The position numbers and the translations under genes were made by a program. This document shows positions 7,063 through 16,585 of a DNA stretch of 64,000 nt, in pieces. The notes under the pieces were generated by a model. The model saw only the letters and a program-made list of their open reading frames with translations. It was not told the origin of the DNA and ran no database searches. Position 1 is the stretch's first letter; every line of letters begins with the position of its first letter. The stretch comes from Anaerolineae bacterium (GTDB taxonomy: Bacteria > Chloroflexota > Anaerolineae > 4572-78 > J111): positions 16,371 to 80,370 of the forward strand of contig JAHDWA010000048.1 in NCBI GenBank assembly GCA_023382535.1, written 5' to 3'.

Positions 7063-7401
7063 TCAATCACTTGACTCGACCACAAAGACTCGGTCAAACT
7101 GCATGATTCTGAGCAACCGTTTGAGGTGAGGATTGGGATTTTGTAGGGTAATCTGAATGTTTTCGGCAGAGAAATCTTTGTGAGCGTTTAATAAAACTCT
7201 TAAGCCGTGGGAGTCGATAGACTCGACGTTTGTCAGGTCAAGTAAAAGCTTTTTGACCCGGGCCCGCATCATCTCTTTTAAGAGAGAGGCGCTGCCATCA
7301 GCAGCCCACATCAGGTGGGCTGTATTTGAGTTGACATGGCCGTTTAGCTTCAGAATCCAGGCATCGGGCTGACGTGTTAATTCTGTGGACAGCTTGCTCA
7401 T
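7063..7401 (-). CDS. STAS-domain anti-sigma-factor antagonist-like protein
   Basis: A 112-residue STAS domain (SpoIIAA-like) covering nearly the whole protein: a beta-rich start (AWILKLNGHVNS), the core LLLDLTNVESIDSHGL and a final helix. In antagonists the loop usually reads DSSG, with a phosphorylated Ser; here it is DSHG, so one of the two serines is His and phospho-regulation may be altered. It is transcribed with the response regulator at 6580-7017. A partner-switching role is known for the family; the specific partner is unknown. Confidence 0.8.
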   Translation of the reverse strand: MSKLSTELTRQPDAWILKLNGHVNSNTAHLMWAADGSASLLKEMMRARVKKLLLDLTNVESIDSHGLRVLLNAHKDFSAENIQITLQNPNPHLKRLLRIMQFDRVFVVESSD

Positions 7402-7505
7402 TGTTTCCGCCTGTAGCTGAGGTCCATGCTCTTATAATAGCACAGATTTTAATAACGGGCTACATGTCAAACTAGGCTTTTTAGTTTATTCAACCTGATT
7501 TAAGG

Positions 7506-8969
7506 CTAGCCAAATAATCCTAAAGCCGTCAAGTTGACCAGAGGCGTAGGCCAGACGCCCAAAACGATGGTCACAAGTGCGGCCAGGGCCAGGGTAACTG
7601 TCACAGGGCCATTTAAGTGGAGCGGAACCGCTTCCCCGCTGTCGGCGGGTGCGGCGCGCATATACATTTGCACCACCACCGCCAAATAGTAAAAAGCCGA
7701 AACAGCGCTGTTGATCATTCCAGCCACCGCCAACCAGCTCAAATCAGCCTGAACCGCTGCCCCAAAGACATACAACTTGCCCCAAAAGCCGACAAAGGGA
7801 GGGATGCCGGTCAGCGAAAACATGAAGAAGGTCATAACCAGGGCCAGCAGGGGTTTCGACACACCCAGCCCGGCGTAATCGCTAAAGCCCGTACCAATGG
7901 CGTCTCGCTGCTCCAGTACGGTGATCACGGCAAAGGCGCCGATGTTCATAAAAGCGTAGGCCATCAGGTAAAAGAGAACCCCGGTTACACCGGCCGTATT
8001 ACCCGCCGCTACCCCCACCAGAATGTATCCGGCATGGGCAATACTGGAGTAAGCCAGCATGCGCTTGACATCCTTTTGGGCCAGGGCCGCGATATTACCG
8101 CCGGTCATGGTGATGAAGGCCAGCACGGCGACGGCGATTTGCCAGTCCAGGGTAAAGGCATTGCCGAAGGAGACCATCAGCACCCGGATCAGGGCCGCAA
8201 AGCCGGCAGCTTTAGCTCCGACCGACATAAACGCCGTCACCGAAGTCGGCGCGCCGTGGTAGACATCAGGTGTCCACCATTGGAAGGGCACAGCGGCGAC
8301 TTTAAAGGAAAAACCGACCAGCAGCAGCCCCAGGCCAACCAGGGCCAGGGGGTCCCGTAGATTCCCTCGTTCCGGCGAAAACCAGGCGCCCATGGCCTGG
8401 AGATTGGTTGTGCCGGTCGCGCCGTAGAGCATGGCCGCGCCGTAGAGAAAAAAGGCCGAAGCAAAAGCGCCGAGCACAAAATATTTCATCCCGGCCTCGC
8501 CAGAGGCAAGCTGCCGCCGGTTGAAAGCGGCCAAAATGTAGAGGGCGATGGACATGACCTCCAGCCCCATGAAGACGATGATCAAATCGGTGGCCGCGCC
8601 CATCAGCATCATGCCGCTGGTGGCAAAGAGCAGCAGGGCGTAATACTCGCCGCGCTGCATGTTCTTGTGATCGAGATAACTGAGAGAAACCAAGACCGAC
8701 AGAGCAGCGGTAACGATAAAAATCAGGTCAAGCACCAGCGAGTAGCCGTCGCTGACCGCCATATTTTGGAATGAAGGGGCAGGCGGCGCTTCCATCAGCA
8801 TCAAAAAACAGGGCGCGGCGGCAATAATCAACCCCAACAAACTCAAGTAGCCCAGGAGCCGCTTGTCCTTAAAGATCAGATCGCAGATCATCACCAGCGC
8901 CGCAGTACCGAGAACTGCCAGTATCGGCGCTAGCGCGGCAAAATTCAAGGTTGGAAATTCTATTGGCAT
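7506..8969 (-). CDS. nuoN: NADH-quinone oxidoreductase subunit N
   Basis: Antiporter-like membrane subunit of complex I, 487 residues with about 14 predicted helices. Family motifs are seen: the conserved Glu helix (FMGLEVMSIALYIL), the broken-helix region KVAAVPFQWWTPDVY-HGAPT and the Lys helix (AQKDVKRMLAYSSIAHAGY). It is the last gene of the nuo operon, as in the standard order. The gap to nuoM holds a heptad inverted repeat. Confidence 0.95.
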   Translation of the reverse strand: MPIEFPTLNFAALAPILAVLGTAALVMICDLIFKDKRLLGYLSLLGLIIAAAPCFLMLMEAPPAPSFQNMAVSDGYSLVLDLIFIVTAALSVLVSLSYLDHKNMQRGEYYALLLFATSGMMLMGAATDLIIVFMGLEVMSIALYILAAFNRRQLASGEAGMKYFVLGAFASAFFLYGAAMLYGATGTTNLQAMGAWFSPERGNLRDPLALVGLGLLLVGFSFKVAAVPFQWWTPDVYHGAPTSVTAFMSVGAKAAGFAALIRVLMVSFGNAFTLDWQIAVAVLAFITMTGGNIAALAQKDVKRMLAYSSIAHAGYILVGVAAGNTAGVTGVLFYLMAYAFMNIGAFAVITVLEQRDAIGTGFSDYAGLGVSKPLLALVMTFFMFSLTGIPPFVGFWGKLYVFGAAVQADLSWLAVAGMINSAVSAFYYLAVVVQMYMRAAPADSGEAVPLHLNGPVTVTLALAALVTIVLGVWPTPLVNLTALGLFG

Positions 8970-8984
8970 ACCTTCTCCCTACAA

Positions 8985-9075
8985 GATGGAAGATAGTGGA
9001 TAGCGGATGGTAGATAGTGGATGGCAGCTAGACTCATCAAAATTTCTATCTTCTATCCTCTATCTACTATCCTCA
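8985..9075. repeat. Heptad inverted repeat between nuoM and nuoN
   Basis: The left arm is built of 7-bp units such as GATAGTG, GATAGCG and GATGGTA; the right arm is CTATCTT, CTATCCT, CTATCTA, CTATCCT. The arms are roughly complementary and would form an imperfect hairpin inside the nuo transcript. Confidence 0.75.
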
Positions 9076-9078
9076 AAT

Positions 9079-10557
9079 TCATCGCTCCGCCAGGAGCGTG
9101 GTGGCATTGATCATCGTCGCCAGTTCGGCGGTAGCCGGATTGATTTTGTCGAACAACAGATTCGGGTACAGGCCAATCACAAAGAAAAAGATGACCAGGG
9201 CCAGGGCAATCACAATTTCTCGCGGATTCATATCTTTGAGCTGGTCGTTGGCCGGGTTGAACGGGCCAAACATCATCCGGCGAACCGCAGTCAGCAAGTA
9301 CCAGGCCGCCAGCACAATGCCGACGGTTCCTAACGTGGCGGCCACCCAATTGACCCGGAAGGTCCCCAGCAGGATTACAAATTCGCCGACAAAGCCGTTG
9401 AGTCCCGGCAGTCCTACCGACGAAAAAGCGGCCAGCAAAAAGAAGACGCCAAAGATTGGCGCTTTGACCCAGATGCCGCCGTACTCTTTGAAAAGGCGGG
9501 TATGGCGCTGTTCGTACAGCACGCCGACCATAAAAAAGAGCATGCCGGTGCTGAGGCCGTGATTGATCATCTGCAGCACCGCCCCACTCAATCCCTGCTG
9601 ACCGCCGCTAAAAATACCCAGGACAATGTAACCCATGTGGGCCACGGAGGAATAGGCCACCAAACTCTTGACATCCTCCTGCATCAGCGCCACCAGCGCC
9701 CCGTACAAAATGCCAATGACAGCCAGACCGACCATGAGCGGCGTCCAGAACGGCACGGCGGCGGGGAAAAGCGGAATGGCGAAGCGCAGAAAGCCATACG
9801 TTCCCATCTTGAGCAGCACCCCGGCCAGGATGATCGAACCGGCCGTCGGCGCTTCGACGTGAGCGGCAGGCAGCCAGGTATGGAAGGGAAACAGGGGGGT
9901 CTTGACCGCAAAGGCCAGGGCAAAAGCGATGAAAAGCCACACCTGCAAGGTGGCCGGCAGGTTGGCGTTCGCCACCAGCGTCGGCACGTCCGATGTATTC
10001 GGCTCGGCCCAGAAGTACAAAACCAGGGCGGCGACCAGCATCAAGGCGCTGCCGGCCATCGTATAAATGATGAATTTGAGCGAGGCATAGACCCGCCGCT
10101 GGCCGCCCCACTGGCCGATCAGCAAAGCCATCGGGATCAGGCTGGCTTCCCAGAAGAGGTAAAAGAGGAAGAGGTCCAGCGAGGTAAAGACGCCCAGCAT
10201 AGCCGTTTCCAAGGCCAGCATCAACGCCATATACTCTTTGACCTGGGTAGTGATCGCCGTCCAGGAACTGAGAATGGAGATAATGGACAGGAAGGTGGTC
10301 AACAAAACCAGGAAAAGGCTCAGACCGTCAATGCCGACGTGGTAGTTGATGTTGAGCGAAGGAATCCAAGCCGCAAATTCCTCAAATTGGTAGCCGGCCC
10401 TGGCCTCAAAACCAAAATACAGCGGCAGCGACACCAGCAGGTTCAGCAGCGACACCGCCAGCGCCAGCCACTTGCTCAACTCCTCACGGTCGCGGGGAAT
10501 CAGCGCTATCAGCACCGCGCCAATGAGAGGGATGATTAATAAGAAAGAGAGAGTCAT
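9079..10557 (-). CDS. nuoM: NADH-quinone oxidoreductase subunit M
   Basis: Proton-pumping antiporter-like subunit of complex I, 492 residues. Conserved elements include the Glu helix (FLFYLFWEASLIPMALLIG), FPFHTWLPAAHVEAPTAGS and the Lys helix (MQEDVKSLVAYSSVAHMGY). The start at 10557 (MTLSFLL) has GGAG six bases upstream; the frame is open for four more codons. It follows three non-complex-I genes that separate it from nuoL, so its expression presumably still depends on read-through of that insert. Confidence 0.95.
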   Translation of the reverse strand: MTLSFLLIIPLIGAVLIALIPRDREELSKWLALAVSLLNLLVSLPLYFGFEARAGYQFEEFAAWIPSLNINYHVGIDGLSLFLVLLTTFLSIISILSSWTAITTQVKEYMALMLALETAMLGVFTSLDLFLFYLFWEASLIPMALLIGQWGGQRRVYASLKFIIYTMAGSALMLVAALVLYFWAEPNTSDVPTLVANANLPATLQVWLFIAFALAFAVKTPLFPFHTWLPAAHVEAPTAGSIILAGVLLKMGTYGFLRFAIPLFPAAVPFWTPLMVGLAVIGILYGALVALMQEDVKSLVAYSSVAHMGYIVLGIFSGGQQGLSGAVLQMINHGLSTGMLFFMVGVLYEQRHTRLFKEYGGIWVKAPIFGVFFLLAAFSSVGLPGLNGFVGEFVILLGTFRVNWVAATLGTVGIVLAAWYLLTAVRRMMFGPFNPANDQLKDMNPREIVIALALVIFFFVIGLYPNLLFDKINPATAELATMINATTLLAER

Positions 10558-10578
10558 TGAATACTCCAAATGCTGAAT

Positions 10579-10914
10579 TCAATTTGCATTTTGAGGTTGG
10601 ATGACGTTTCGATCATCCAAGAACTCGACCGGTTCTTTATCGCGACCATGTTCCCACATTAGAGAAAAGAACCAGATACCACTTTCACCGATACAAAAAT
10701 CCGCCGGGGTGAAAGTCATTTTGGAGTCGAGCGGTGGTTCCGCTTGCTCTGGGTTGTACTCAGCCGGCCAACCAAATGCCTCGCCAGTCCAGGGTTTTCC
10801 AGCAGAGTGTAACTTAGAGGCAAACGCCCTTACCTCAGCCAGATCAGGAATAGCAATTGGGACAACCGGCGCATCATCCCCATATACTTCAACCTTAGCT
10901 TTAACGATTTGCAC
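10579..10914 (-). CDS. Hypothetical protein in the nuoL-nuoM insert
   Basis: A 111-residue soluble acidic protein starting with GTG (MQIVKAKVEVYGDD); AGGAG lies about 11 bases upstream. There is a Trp-rich middle (GKPWTGEAFGWPAEYN) and a C-terminal WFFSLMWEHGRDKEP. I do not recognise the family. Its start overlaps the end of the DUF4160 gene by 14 bp, so the two are translationally coupled and probably function as a pair. Such two-gene units often look like toxin-antitoxin-type accessory modules, but no toxin fold can be named here. Confidence 0.7.
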   Translation of the reverse strand: MQIVKAKVEVYGDDAPVVPIAIPDLAEVRAFASKLHSAGKPWTGEAFGWPAEYNPEQAEPPLDSKMTFTPADFCIGESGIWFFSLMWEHGRDKEPVEFLDDRNVIQPQNAN

Positions 10915-11149
10915 GTTTTCTTTGCTCCTGTTCCCACGCCGCTAAAATGTGGGATTCATACTCGGCCAGGATTCTTTCGATTTCGGCGAGTTCCTGTTCC
11001 CGAAATCTGCCTGATCTTGCCAACACTACCGGATTAAGCCAATATTTTGCTTCTTTGCCACCTTTGCCAATATGGACATGCACAGGTTCATCAAGATCAG
11101 CTTCGTAAAACCAGAATCTGTAACCTTTGACTCGTAATACAACCGGCAT
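10901..11149 (-). CDS. DUF4160-family protein
   Basis: An 82-residue protein from the chosen ATG (MPVVLRVKGYRFWFYEAD). The pattern VLRVKGYRFWFY, then EPVHVHIGKGGKEAKYWLNPV and FREQELAEIERIL, matches the DUF4160 family, known as a small partner protein often encoded beside DUF2442-type genes and loosely linked to toxin-antitoxin loci. The reading frame extends 20 codons upstream with a very basic, low-quality sequence; the ATG at 11149 begins exactly where family similarity begins. It forms a coupled pair with 10579-10914. Confidence 0.78.
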   Translation of the reverse strand: MPVVLRVKGYRFWFYEADLDEPVHVHIGKGGKEAKYWLNPVVLARSGRFREQELAEIERILAEYESHILAAWEQEQRKRANR

Positions 11150-11195
11150 TTCTTCTCTTACACCGCGCCTAAGCCGCTTGCAGGCCCCTTTTCTT

Positions 11196-11945
11196 CTATC
11201 CATGTCCAATTTGATTTAACGCATAGCCCGCACGCCAACTAACCCACTTATCTGGGTATTTCAATAATCCCCTCAGCGGTTTCTCTGCTCGTTTATCTCC
11301 AAGGTACCCCAACGTCTTAACAACTCGATATACAAGCCGGCTATCTTCTTCTGTCAACAAATCAATTAAAGGTTTTACCGCCGCAATTTCTTTCCGCCTT
11401 TGTATTGCTGTGAGTGCTCGCCAAGATACATTCGTATCTTTATCTTGTACCGCCTTGATAAGCAGTTCAGCTACTCCTGGATACTCAATATCACTCAAAC
11501 CAATAATAGCTTCGGCTCGTACCACTTTATCAATATCATCCATCGCCGAGGCTAACACCGTATAAACTCGCTTATCATTGCGCCAATTACTCAAAGCCGT
11601 TACGACCCGACGACGTACAGAGGGACTTTCATCTCCTATCATCCCAATGAGAGGTGATAGTGCCTGCAAATCACCAATACGCCCCAGAGCTTTTACGACA
11701 TGCAAACGAACTAGCCAATTTGGGTCCTTTAATATAGTGATCAGTGGCTCCACAGCCCGTTGGTGTCGAAGTTTACCCAATTGGTCAGCCGCTATCCATC
11801 GCAAACGCGATTTACGATGGGCCAATAGTCCGATCAACTTATCGCAATAATCATCAATTGCATCTTGTTGGAGGATTCTTTTCCTACCCATCCAGCCAAA
11901 GAAGTATTGTTTTTGAAACAGCGGAGGTTCTAAATGCTCAAACAT
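11196..11945 (-). CDS. HEAT-repeat (PBS lyase-like) protein
   Basis: A 249-residue alpha-solenoid. About six HEAT-like units of roughly 31 residues are visible, each with the A(V)xPLI-x-LxD pattern, for example RAVEPLITILKDPNWLVR and AAVKPLIDLLTEEDSRLV. There is no signal peptide or enzymatic motif, so it is probably a protein-binding scaffold. No obvious SD. Its DNA is visibly richer in A and T than the surrounding nuo genes, and it lies between nuoL and nuoM, both signs of later insertion. Confidence 0.82.
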   Translation of the reverse strand: MFEHLEPPLFQKQYFFGWMGRKRILQQDAIDDYCDKLIGLLAHRKSRLRWIAADQLGKLRHQRAVEPLITILKDPNWLVRLHVVKALGRIGDLQALSPLIGMIGDESPSVRRRVVTALSNWRNDKRVYTVLASAMDDIDKVVRAEAIIGLSDIEYPGVAELLIKAVQDKDTNVSWRALTAIQRRKEIAAVKPLIDLLTEEDSRLVYRVVKTLGYLGDKRAEKPLRGLLKYPDKWVSWRAGYALNQIGHG

Positions 11946-12008
11946 TGATAAGATAAATCGTAGAAATCCCTAAACCGACCTAACAAAATATTAGCCTGAT
12001 TATTATTC

Positions 12009-14021
12009 CTACCTCAAAAAGAAATAGCTAATCAACACCAGCACGCCGACAAATGTCGCCAGGGCGTAGTGGCGCAGATAGCCGCTTTGCAGGGAACTGG
12101 CCTGCCGCCCCAGCCAGCCGACGCCCCGGGCCAAGCCGTCTACCAGCACGCCGTCAATCAAGAGTTTGTCACAGCCAACGGCAAACCCTTCGGCCAGCAA
12201 GAGCGCGGGTTTGACAAAAACGGCGTTGTAGAGTTCGTCTACGTAATATTTATTGGCCAGCAGGCTGAAAAGGGGCCGCAGGCTTCGGGCCAGATTTTGC
12301 GGGATCGAGGGACGCACCACATAAAAAAAGTAAGCCAGGGCCAGGCCGGCAATCGCCACGACGGCGGAGGTGGTTAACAAACCTACTTCTGTTCCAAAGG
12401 CAAGATGGTGCTCAACTCCTTCGGCGGCATGTCCGGCGGCGGCATAAACCGGTTCGAGCCAACCTTCCAGCGCGTGAGGCAGGCCCAAAAAGGTCGGCAA
12501 GCCCAGCAGCCCGCCAAAGAGCGACAGCACCGCCAGGACGACCAGGGCAAAGGTGATCGGTGCGCGGCTTTCGTGGGCGTGGTCATACAGGTGTTGGTCA
12601 CGCGGCTGGCCGTGAAAGGCAATAAAGATGGCCCGGAAGGTATAAAAAGCGGTCAGCCCTGCAGTGACGATCCCAATCACCCACAGGATGGGTGAGGCTT
12701 CAAACGCTTTGGCCAAGATCTCGTCTTTGGAGAAGAAGCCCGACATCAGCGGAAAGCCGGCCAGAGCCAGGCCGCCAATCACAAATGTCCAATAAGTAAC
12801 TGGCATCTTCGCTTTCAGACCGCCCATGCGCCGGATGTCAATGACCTCGTGCAGCGCATGCATGACCGAGCCGGCGCCCAGAAAGAGCAGGGCTTTGAAA
12901 AAGGCGTGGGTGGTCAGGTGGAACATCCCGGCGGTGTACGCGCCGACGCCGACCGCCAAAAACATGTAGCCAAGCTGGCTGACCGTCGAGTAAGCCAGCA
13001 CCCGCTTGAGGTCAACCTGCACCAGGGCAATCGTCGCCGCAAAGAGGGCCGTGACCGCGCCGATGATGGCGACAAATAGAGACACGCCCGGGGCCAGCGA
13101 GTAGAGTACGTTGCTGCGGACAATCATGTAAACGCCCGCCGTGACCATTGTCGCCGCGTGGATGAGGGCTGAAACCGGGGTTGGGCCGGCCATGGCATCG
13201 GGCAGCCAGACGTGCAGCGGGAGCTGGGCGCTTTTGCCCATCGCGCCGATGAAGAGTAAGAAGGTAATCCAGGCGATAATCTGAGGGGTGGTTTCAGCAA
13301 TGTGAGGGGCTTGAGCAAAGACGCCGTTTTCGCCTAAAAATTGCAGCGTGCCAAAGGTGCTCCAAATCAAAAAGACGCCCAGGGCAAAGCCGACATCGCC
13401 GACCCGGTTGACAATAAAAGCCTTCATTCCGGAGGCCGGCGGCGACAGCAGCGGCTTTAATTTAACCGGTGGGACACTTGGCCCCAGGTCAATCGGCGCT
13501 TGGGGTTCGTCTTTGCGGTCATACCAGAAGCCGATGAGCAGGTAGGAACACAGGCCAACCAGTTCCCAGCCGACGTACATCATGAGATAGTTGTCGCCGA
13601 GCACCAGCACCAGCATCGAGGCGATAAAGAGGTTGAGAAAGGTGAAAAAGCGGCTAAAATCCCGGTCGGGGTGGCTGTGGCCGTGCTCCTCGTGGAGCAT
13701 GTAGGCCGTGGCGTAGACGTGGATCAGGAAGCCGACGCCGGTGACGACGAGCACCATCAGCAGCGACAGCGGGTCGGCCAGGAGGTTGATCTCCACACTG
13801 AAGTCGCCGATGGTGGCCCAGGTCCAGAGCGGCACAGTCACCGCTTCGCCGCCCCGCCCCGACAGCTCAAAAAACGCGCCCAAACCAACCAGAAAAGCAG
13901 CCAGCACCACCAGCGGTCCCACCATGCTGACCACCCGGTAGCCAACTCGCCGCCCCAGCAATCCGTTAAAAAGAACACCCACAATTGGCAGGGCAATTGT
14001 GAGCCAGATCAGGTTAATCAT
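12009..14021 (-). CDS. nuoL: NADH-quinone oxidoreductase subunit L
   Basis: Largest antiporter-like subunit of complex I, 670 residues with 15-16 helices and the long lateral amphipathic helix near the C-terminus expected for NuoL. Motifs seen are MYVGWELVGLCSYLLIGFWY, the central Lys/His region LPLHVWLPDAMAGPTPVSALIHAATMV split across the broken helix, and VQVDLKRVLAYSTVSQLGY. SD GAGGG precedes the ATG. A heptad inverted repeat separates it from nuoK. Confidence 0.96.
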   Translation of the reverse strand: MINLIWLTIALPIVGVLFNGLLGRRVGYRVVSMVGPLVVLAAFLVGLGAFFELSGRGGEAVTVPLWTWATIGDFSVEINLLADPLSLLMVLVVTGVGFLIHVYATAYMLHEEHGHSHPDRDFSRFFTFLNLFIASMLVLVLGDNYLMMYVGWELVGLCSYLLIGFWYDRKDEPQAPIDLGPSVPPVKLKPLLSPPASGMKAFIVNRVGDVGFALGVFLIWSTFGTLQFLGENGVFAQAPHIAETTPQIIAWITFLLFIGAMGKSAQLPLHVWLPDAMAGPTPVSALIHAATMVTAGVYMIVRSNVLYSLAPGVSLFVAIIGAVTALFAATIALVQVDLKRVLAYSTVSQLGYMFLAVGVGAYTAGMFHLTTHAFFKALLFLGAGSVMHALHEVIDIRRMGGLKAKMPVTYWTFVIGGLALAGFPLMSGFFSKDEILAKAFEASPILWVIGIVTAGLTAFYTFRAIFIAFHGQPRDQHLYDHAHESRAPITFALVVLAVLSLFGGLLGLPTFLGLPHALEGWLEPVYAAAGHAAEGVEHHLAFGTEVGLLTTSAVVAIAGLALAYFFYVVRPSIPQNLARSLRPLFSLLANKYYVDELYNAVFVKPALLLAEGFAVGCDKLLIDGVLVDGLARGVGWLGRQASSLQSGYLRHYALATFVGVLVLISYFFLR

Positions 14022-14035
14022 AGACTACCCTCGAA

Positions 14036-14105
14036 GAGGTAGACGGTAGACAGCAGACGGCAGTCGGGGAATACCCCTGTCTACTGTCTACCGTCTACTG
14101 TCTAC
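14036..14105. repeat. Heptad inverted repeat between nuoK and nuoL
   Basis: Units GTAGACG, GTAGACA, GCAGACG, GCAGTCG form the left arm; CTGTCTA, CTGTCTA, CCGTCTA, CTGTCTA form the right arm. The spacing is exactly 7 bp in both arms and the arms can pair, around a GGGGAATACCCC core. Confidence 0.8.
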
Positions 14106-14109
14106 TTGC

Positions 14110-14421
14110 TTACCCTTTTAGCGAGTTAATTTCATCCACGTTGACGGCCTGTTTATGGCGATTGAGTTCAACCAGCAGCGCCAGCCCGATAGCGACCTCG
14201 ACGGCGGCGACGGCCATGATCATGAACACAAAAATTTGGCCGGTCGCCGAGTCGAGATAGCGGGAGAAGGCCAGAAAGGTCAGGTTGACCGCGTTCATCA
14301 TCATTTCGACGCACATCAGGATGACGATGACATTCTGCCGGATCAACACGCCGCCCGCGCCAATGGCAAACAGGATGGCGCCTAACAGCAAATACCACTG
14401 CACCGGAACCGCGTCAGTCAT
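14110..14421 (-). CDS. nuoK: NADH-quinone oxidoreductase subunit K
   Basis: Small three-helix membrane subunit of complex I, 103 residues, normal length. The conserved Glu residues in helices two and three are present (CVEMMMNAVNLTFL and AVAAVEVAIGLALLV). The ATG overlaps the 3' end of nuoJ by 8 bp, with GGAG inside nuoJ. Confidence 0.95.
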   Translation of the reverse strand: MTDAVPVQWYLLLGAILFAIGAGGVLIRQNVIVILMCVEMMMNAVNLTFLAFSRYLDSATGQIFVFMIMAVAAVEVAIGLALLVELNRHKQAVNVDEINSLKG

Positions 14422-14959
14422 TCAGGTTTCTCCGCATTATTTTACTTGGCTCAAAATGCTGCGCCAGCCAGATTACTCCCAGCACGCCCACCGACAGCAG
14501 CACTCCAACCAGTTGGAAGGACAGAACGTAATCCGTGAACAGGACCGAACCGACCAACTGCACCTGGCCAAACTGCTGCGCCGCTTGCGGGGTAAAGTCG
14601 CCCTTCTCCCCACCGATAAAATTCTCAAAAACAGCCGTGCCGACAAAGGTCAGCAGGACCAGGCTCAGCCCGACAAAAATAATATTGCGCAGCGTCAGCC
14701 AGGTCACTACTTTTTCGCCCAGTTCCGCCCCCAGGAGCATGACCACAAAGAGGAAAAGGACGACAATTGCCCCGGCATAGACCAAAACCTGCACCACGCC
14801 CAAAAATTGAGCGTTGAGCATCACATAGAACACCGCCAGCGTGCAAAAGTTCACCAGTAGCGACAGGGCGCTGTGTACCAGGTTCTTATTAAAGATAACA
14901 CCCAGGGCAGCGCCAACCGCCACAACCGCCAAAATGAGAAAGAGTATTTGTTCAAACAT
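14414..14959 (-). CDS. nuoJ: NADH-quinone oxidoreductase subunit J
   Basis: Five-helix membrane subunit of complex I, 181 residues. The conserved helix three pattern VQVLVYAGAIVVLFLFVVML is clear (here split by the limit on quoted length: QVLVYAGAIVVLFLF). It lies 2 bp from nuoI and overlaps nuoK, in standard operon order. Confidence 0.95.
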   Translation of the reverse strand: MFEQILFLILAVVAVGAALGVIFNKNLVHSALSLLVNFCTLAVFYVMLNAQFLGVVQVLVYAGAIVVLFLFVVMLLGAELGEKVVTWLTLRNIIFVGLSLVLLTFVGTAVFENFIGGEKGDFTPQAAQQFGQVQLVGSVLFTDYVLSFQLVGVLLSVGVLGVIWLAQHFEPSKIMRRNLND

Positions 14960-14961
14960 AA

Positions 14962-15486
14962 TTACCGCTTTTTAGTCCCTCCCCACGATGGGGTGTCAAC
15001 AAACACTTCGTCACTGCGGACGACCACATGCGGCGGATCGTGAGGTTCCAGCAGCCGTTCTTTGGTATAAATCGCATCCCAGCGATTGTATTCGGCCAGG
15101 GCAAAATCATGCTCCAGCACAATGGCTTCGGTCGGGCAGGCTTCGGCGCAGTAGCCGCAGAAAATACAGCGCAGCATATTGATGTCGTAGGTTTTGGCGT
15201 AGCGCTCTCCCGGCGAACGGCGGTCCTCGTCCGTGTTCTCCGCCGCTTCGACGTAGATACAATCGGTGGGACAGGCCGCCGCACACAGGGAGCAGCCAAT
15301 GCAGCGCTCCAGGCCGTTCTCGTACCGCTTCAGCACATGCCGGCCCCGAAAGCGCGGATAGACCGCGACCGGCTCGTCCGGGAACTGGTTCGTGACCGGC
15401 TTTTTGAAAAAATATTTAAGGGTGACGCCCATGGCCTTAGCCAGTTCCACAGAGCCACCCACAACTTCTTTGACTTCATTAATCAT
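14962..15486 (-). CDS. nuoI: NADH-quinone oxidoreductase subunit I
   Basis: Peripheral arm iron-sulfur subunit, 174 residues. It has two 4Fe-4S motifs, [12 protein letters not shown] (about residue 62) and [12 protein letters not shown] (about 107), that ligate clusters N6a and N6b. An N-terminal amphipathic stretch ([16 protein letters not shown]) is typical. It sits between nuoH and nuoJ. Confidence 0.96.
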   Translation of the reverse strand: MINEVKEVVGGSVELAKAMGVTLKYFFKKPVTNQFPDEPVAVYPRFRGRHVLKRYENGLERCIGCSLCAAACPTDCIYVEAAENTDEDRRSPGERYAKTYDINMLRCIFCGYCAEACPTEAIVLEHDFALAEYNRWDAIYTKERLLEPHDPPHVVVRSDEVFVDTPSWGGTKKR

Positions 15487-15500
15487 AGGCTTCTTCCTAT

Positions 15501-16583
15501 TTAGAAAGGCGATCCAAACTTTATAAAGGCCACAATCAGCGCCGTAACGGCTAGGTTAACCATGCCCAGCGGCAGGAGAAACTTCCAGCAAAAGCGCATC
15601 ATCTTGTCAAAGCGTACGCGGGGAATACTGGCCCGAATCCAGATGAACATGAAAATCATCACCGCCACTTTGAGCAGAAAATAGATAGGCTGCAAGATGG
15701 GGAGCTGCATGGCAAAAGGTCCCTGCCAGCCGCCCAGGAAAATCGTGGTCACAATGCAGCTAATGATAATCATGTGGACATACTCAGCCCCGAAAAAGAG
15801 ACCAAATTTCATCGCGCCATACTCCGTCGCAAACCCGCCGATCAGCTCGTTCTCAGTTTCCGGCAGATCAAAGGGCGCCCGCCCCGCCTCAGCCAGGGCG
15901 CTGATAAAGAAGATAATGAAAGAAAGGGTCAGGGTTGGGACAAAAATAAACCAGCCCCAGCCGAGCGAACAGCCCAGCCCAAAAAAGCAGTCCTGCTGCC
16001 TGACCATCTCGTTTAAGTTTAACGTCCCGGCAAAGAGGATAACGCTCAACAGGGCCACGCCCATCGGCAGCTCGTAGCTGAGCATCTGGGCGCTGGTGCG
16101 CAGCCCGCCCAGCAATGAATACTTATTATTGCTCGACCAGCCGCCCAAAATGACACCGTATGTGCCCAGGCTGCCAATCGCCAAGAGGTAGAGGATGCCG
16201 ACGTTGATATTGGAAATCCAGGGATTGATGGTGACGGTCGCTCCAAAAACCTGAAACGGCAGCACGATTGGCTCGTTGGCAATCGGTACAACGGCAAAGG
16301 CGATCAAGGCCGGCACCAGCGACAGCGCCGGGGCCATCAGATAAACCACCCGATCCACATGGCCGGGAATGACTTCTTCCTTGAAGAACATCTTGAGCAT
16401 GTCGGCCAGGATTTGCAGCGAGCCATATTTGCCTACCCGGTTAGGGCCGTAGCGCAGGGTAAACCGCCCGACCAGCTTGCGCTCGACCACCGTCAGCCCG
16501 CCAAACCCTAACATCAGCACGGTAGCAATAATCAAGGCCTGGATGATGATTACGGCATACTGGACTATCGTCTGTGAGTCCAT
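15501..16583 (-). CDS. nuoH: NADH-quinone oxidoreductase subunit H
   Basis: Membrane subunit at the quinone-binding interface, 360 residues with eight or nine helices. Motifs: [20 protein letters not shown], the acidic loop [17 protein letters not shown] and the C-terminal [13 protein letters not shown]. It starts 2 bp after nuoG ends, indicating tight coupling. Confidence 0.96.
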   Translation of the reverse strand: MDSQTIVQYAVIIIQALIIATVLMLGFGGLTVVERKLVGRFTLRYGPNRVGKYGSLQILADMLKMFFKEEVIPGHVDRVVYLMAPALSLVPALIAFAVVPIANEPIVLPFQVFGATVTINPWISNINVGILYLLAIGSLGTYGVILGGWSSNNKYSLLGGLRTSAQMLSYELPMGVALLSVILFAGTLNLNEMVRQQDCFFGLGCSLGWGWFIFVPTLTLSFIIFFISALAEAGRAPFDLPETENELIGGFATEYGAMKFGLFFGAEYVHMIIISCIVTTIFLGGWQGPFAMQLPILQPIYFLLKVAVMIFMFIWIRASIPRVRFDKMMRFCWKFLLPLGMVNLAVTALIVAFIKFGSPF

Positions 16584-16585
16584 AG

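Noticed and set aside
7431..7470. TTGACA and TATTAT upstream of the STAS gene as a promoter
   Set aside because: The spacer would be 25 bp, too long for a sigma-70 promoter.
7617..8360. Long open frame antisense to nuoN
   Set aside because: Its protein is a His/Gln/Arg/Gly-rich string without domains and lies fully across a conserved nuoN; similar shadows exist at 9502-10539, 13500-14042 and 16808-17779.
8985..9075. Repeats considered as a CRISPR array
   Set aside because: Units are 7 bp and degenerate, with no spacers of constant length and no cas genes.
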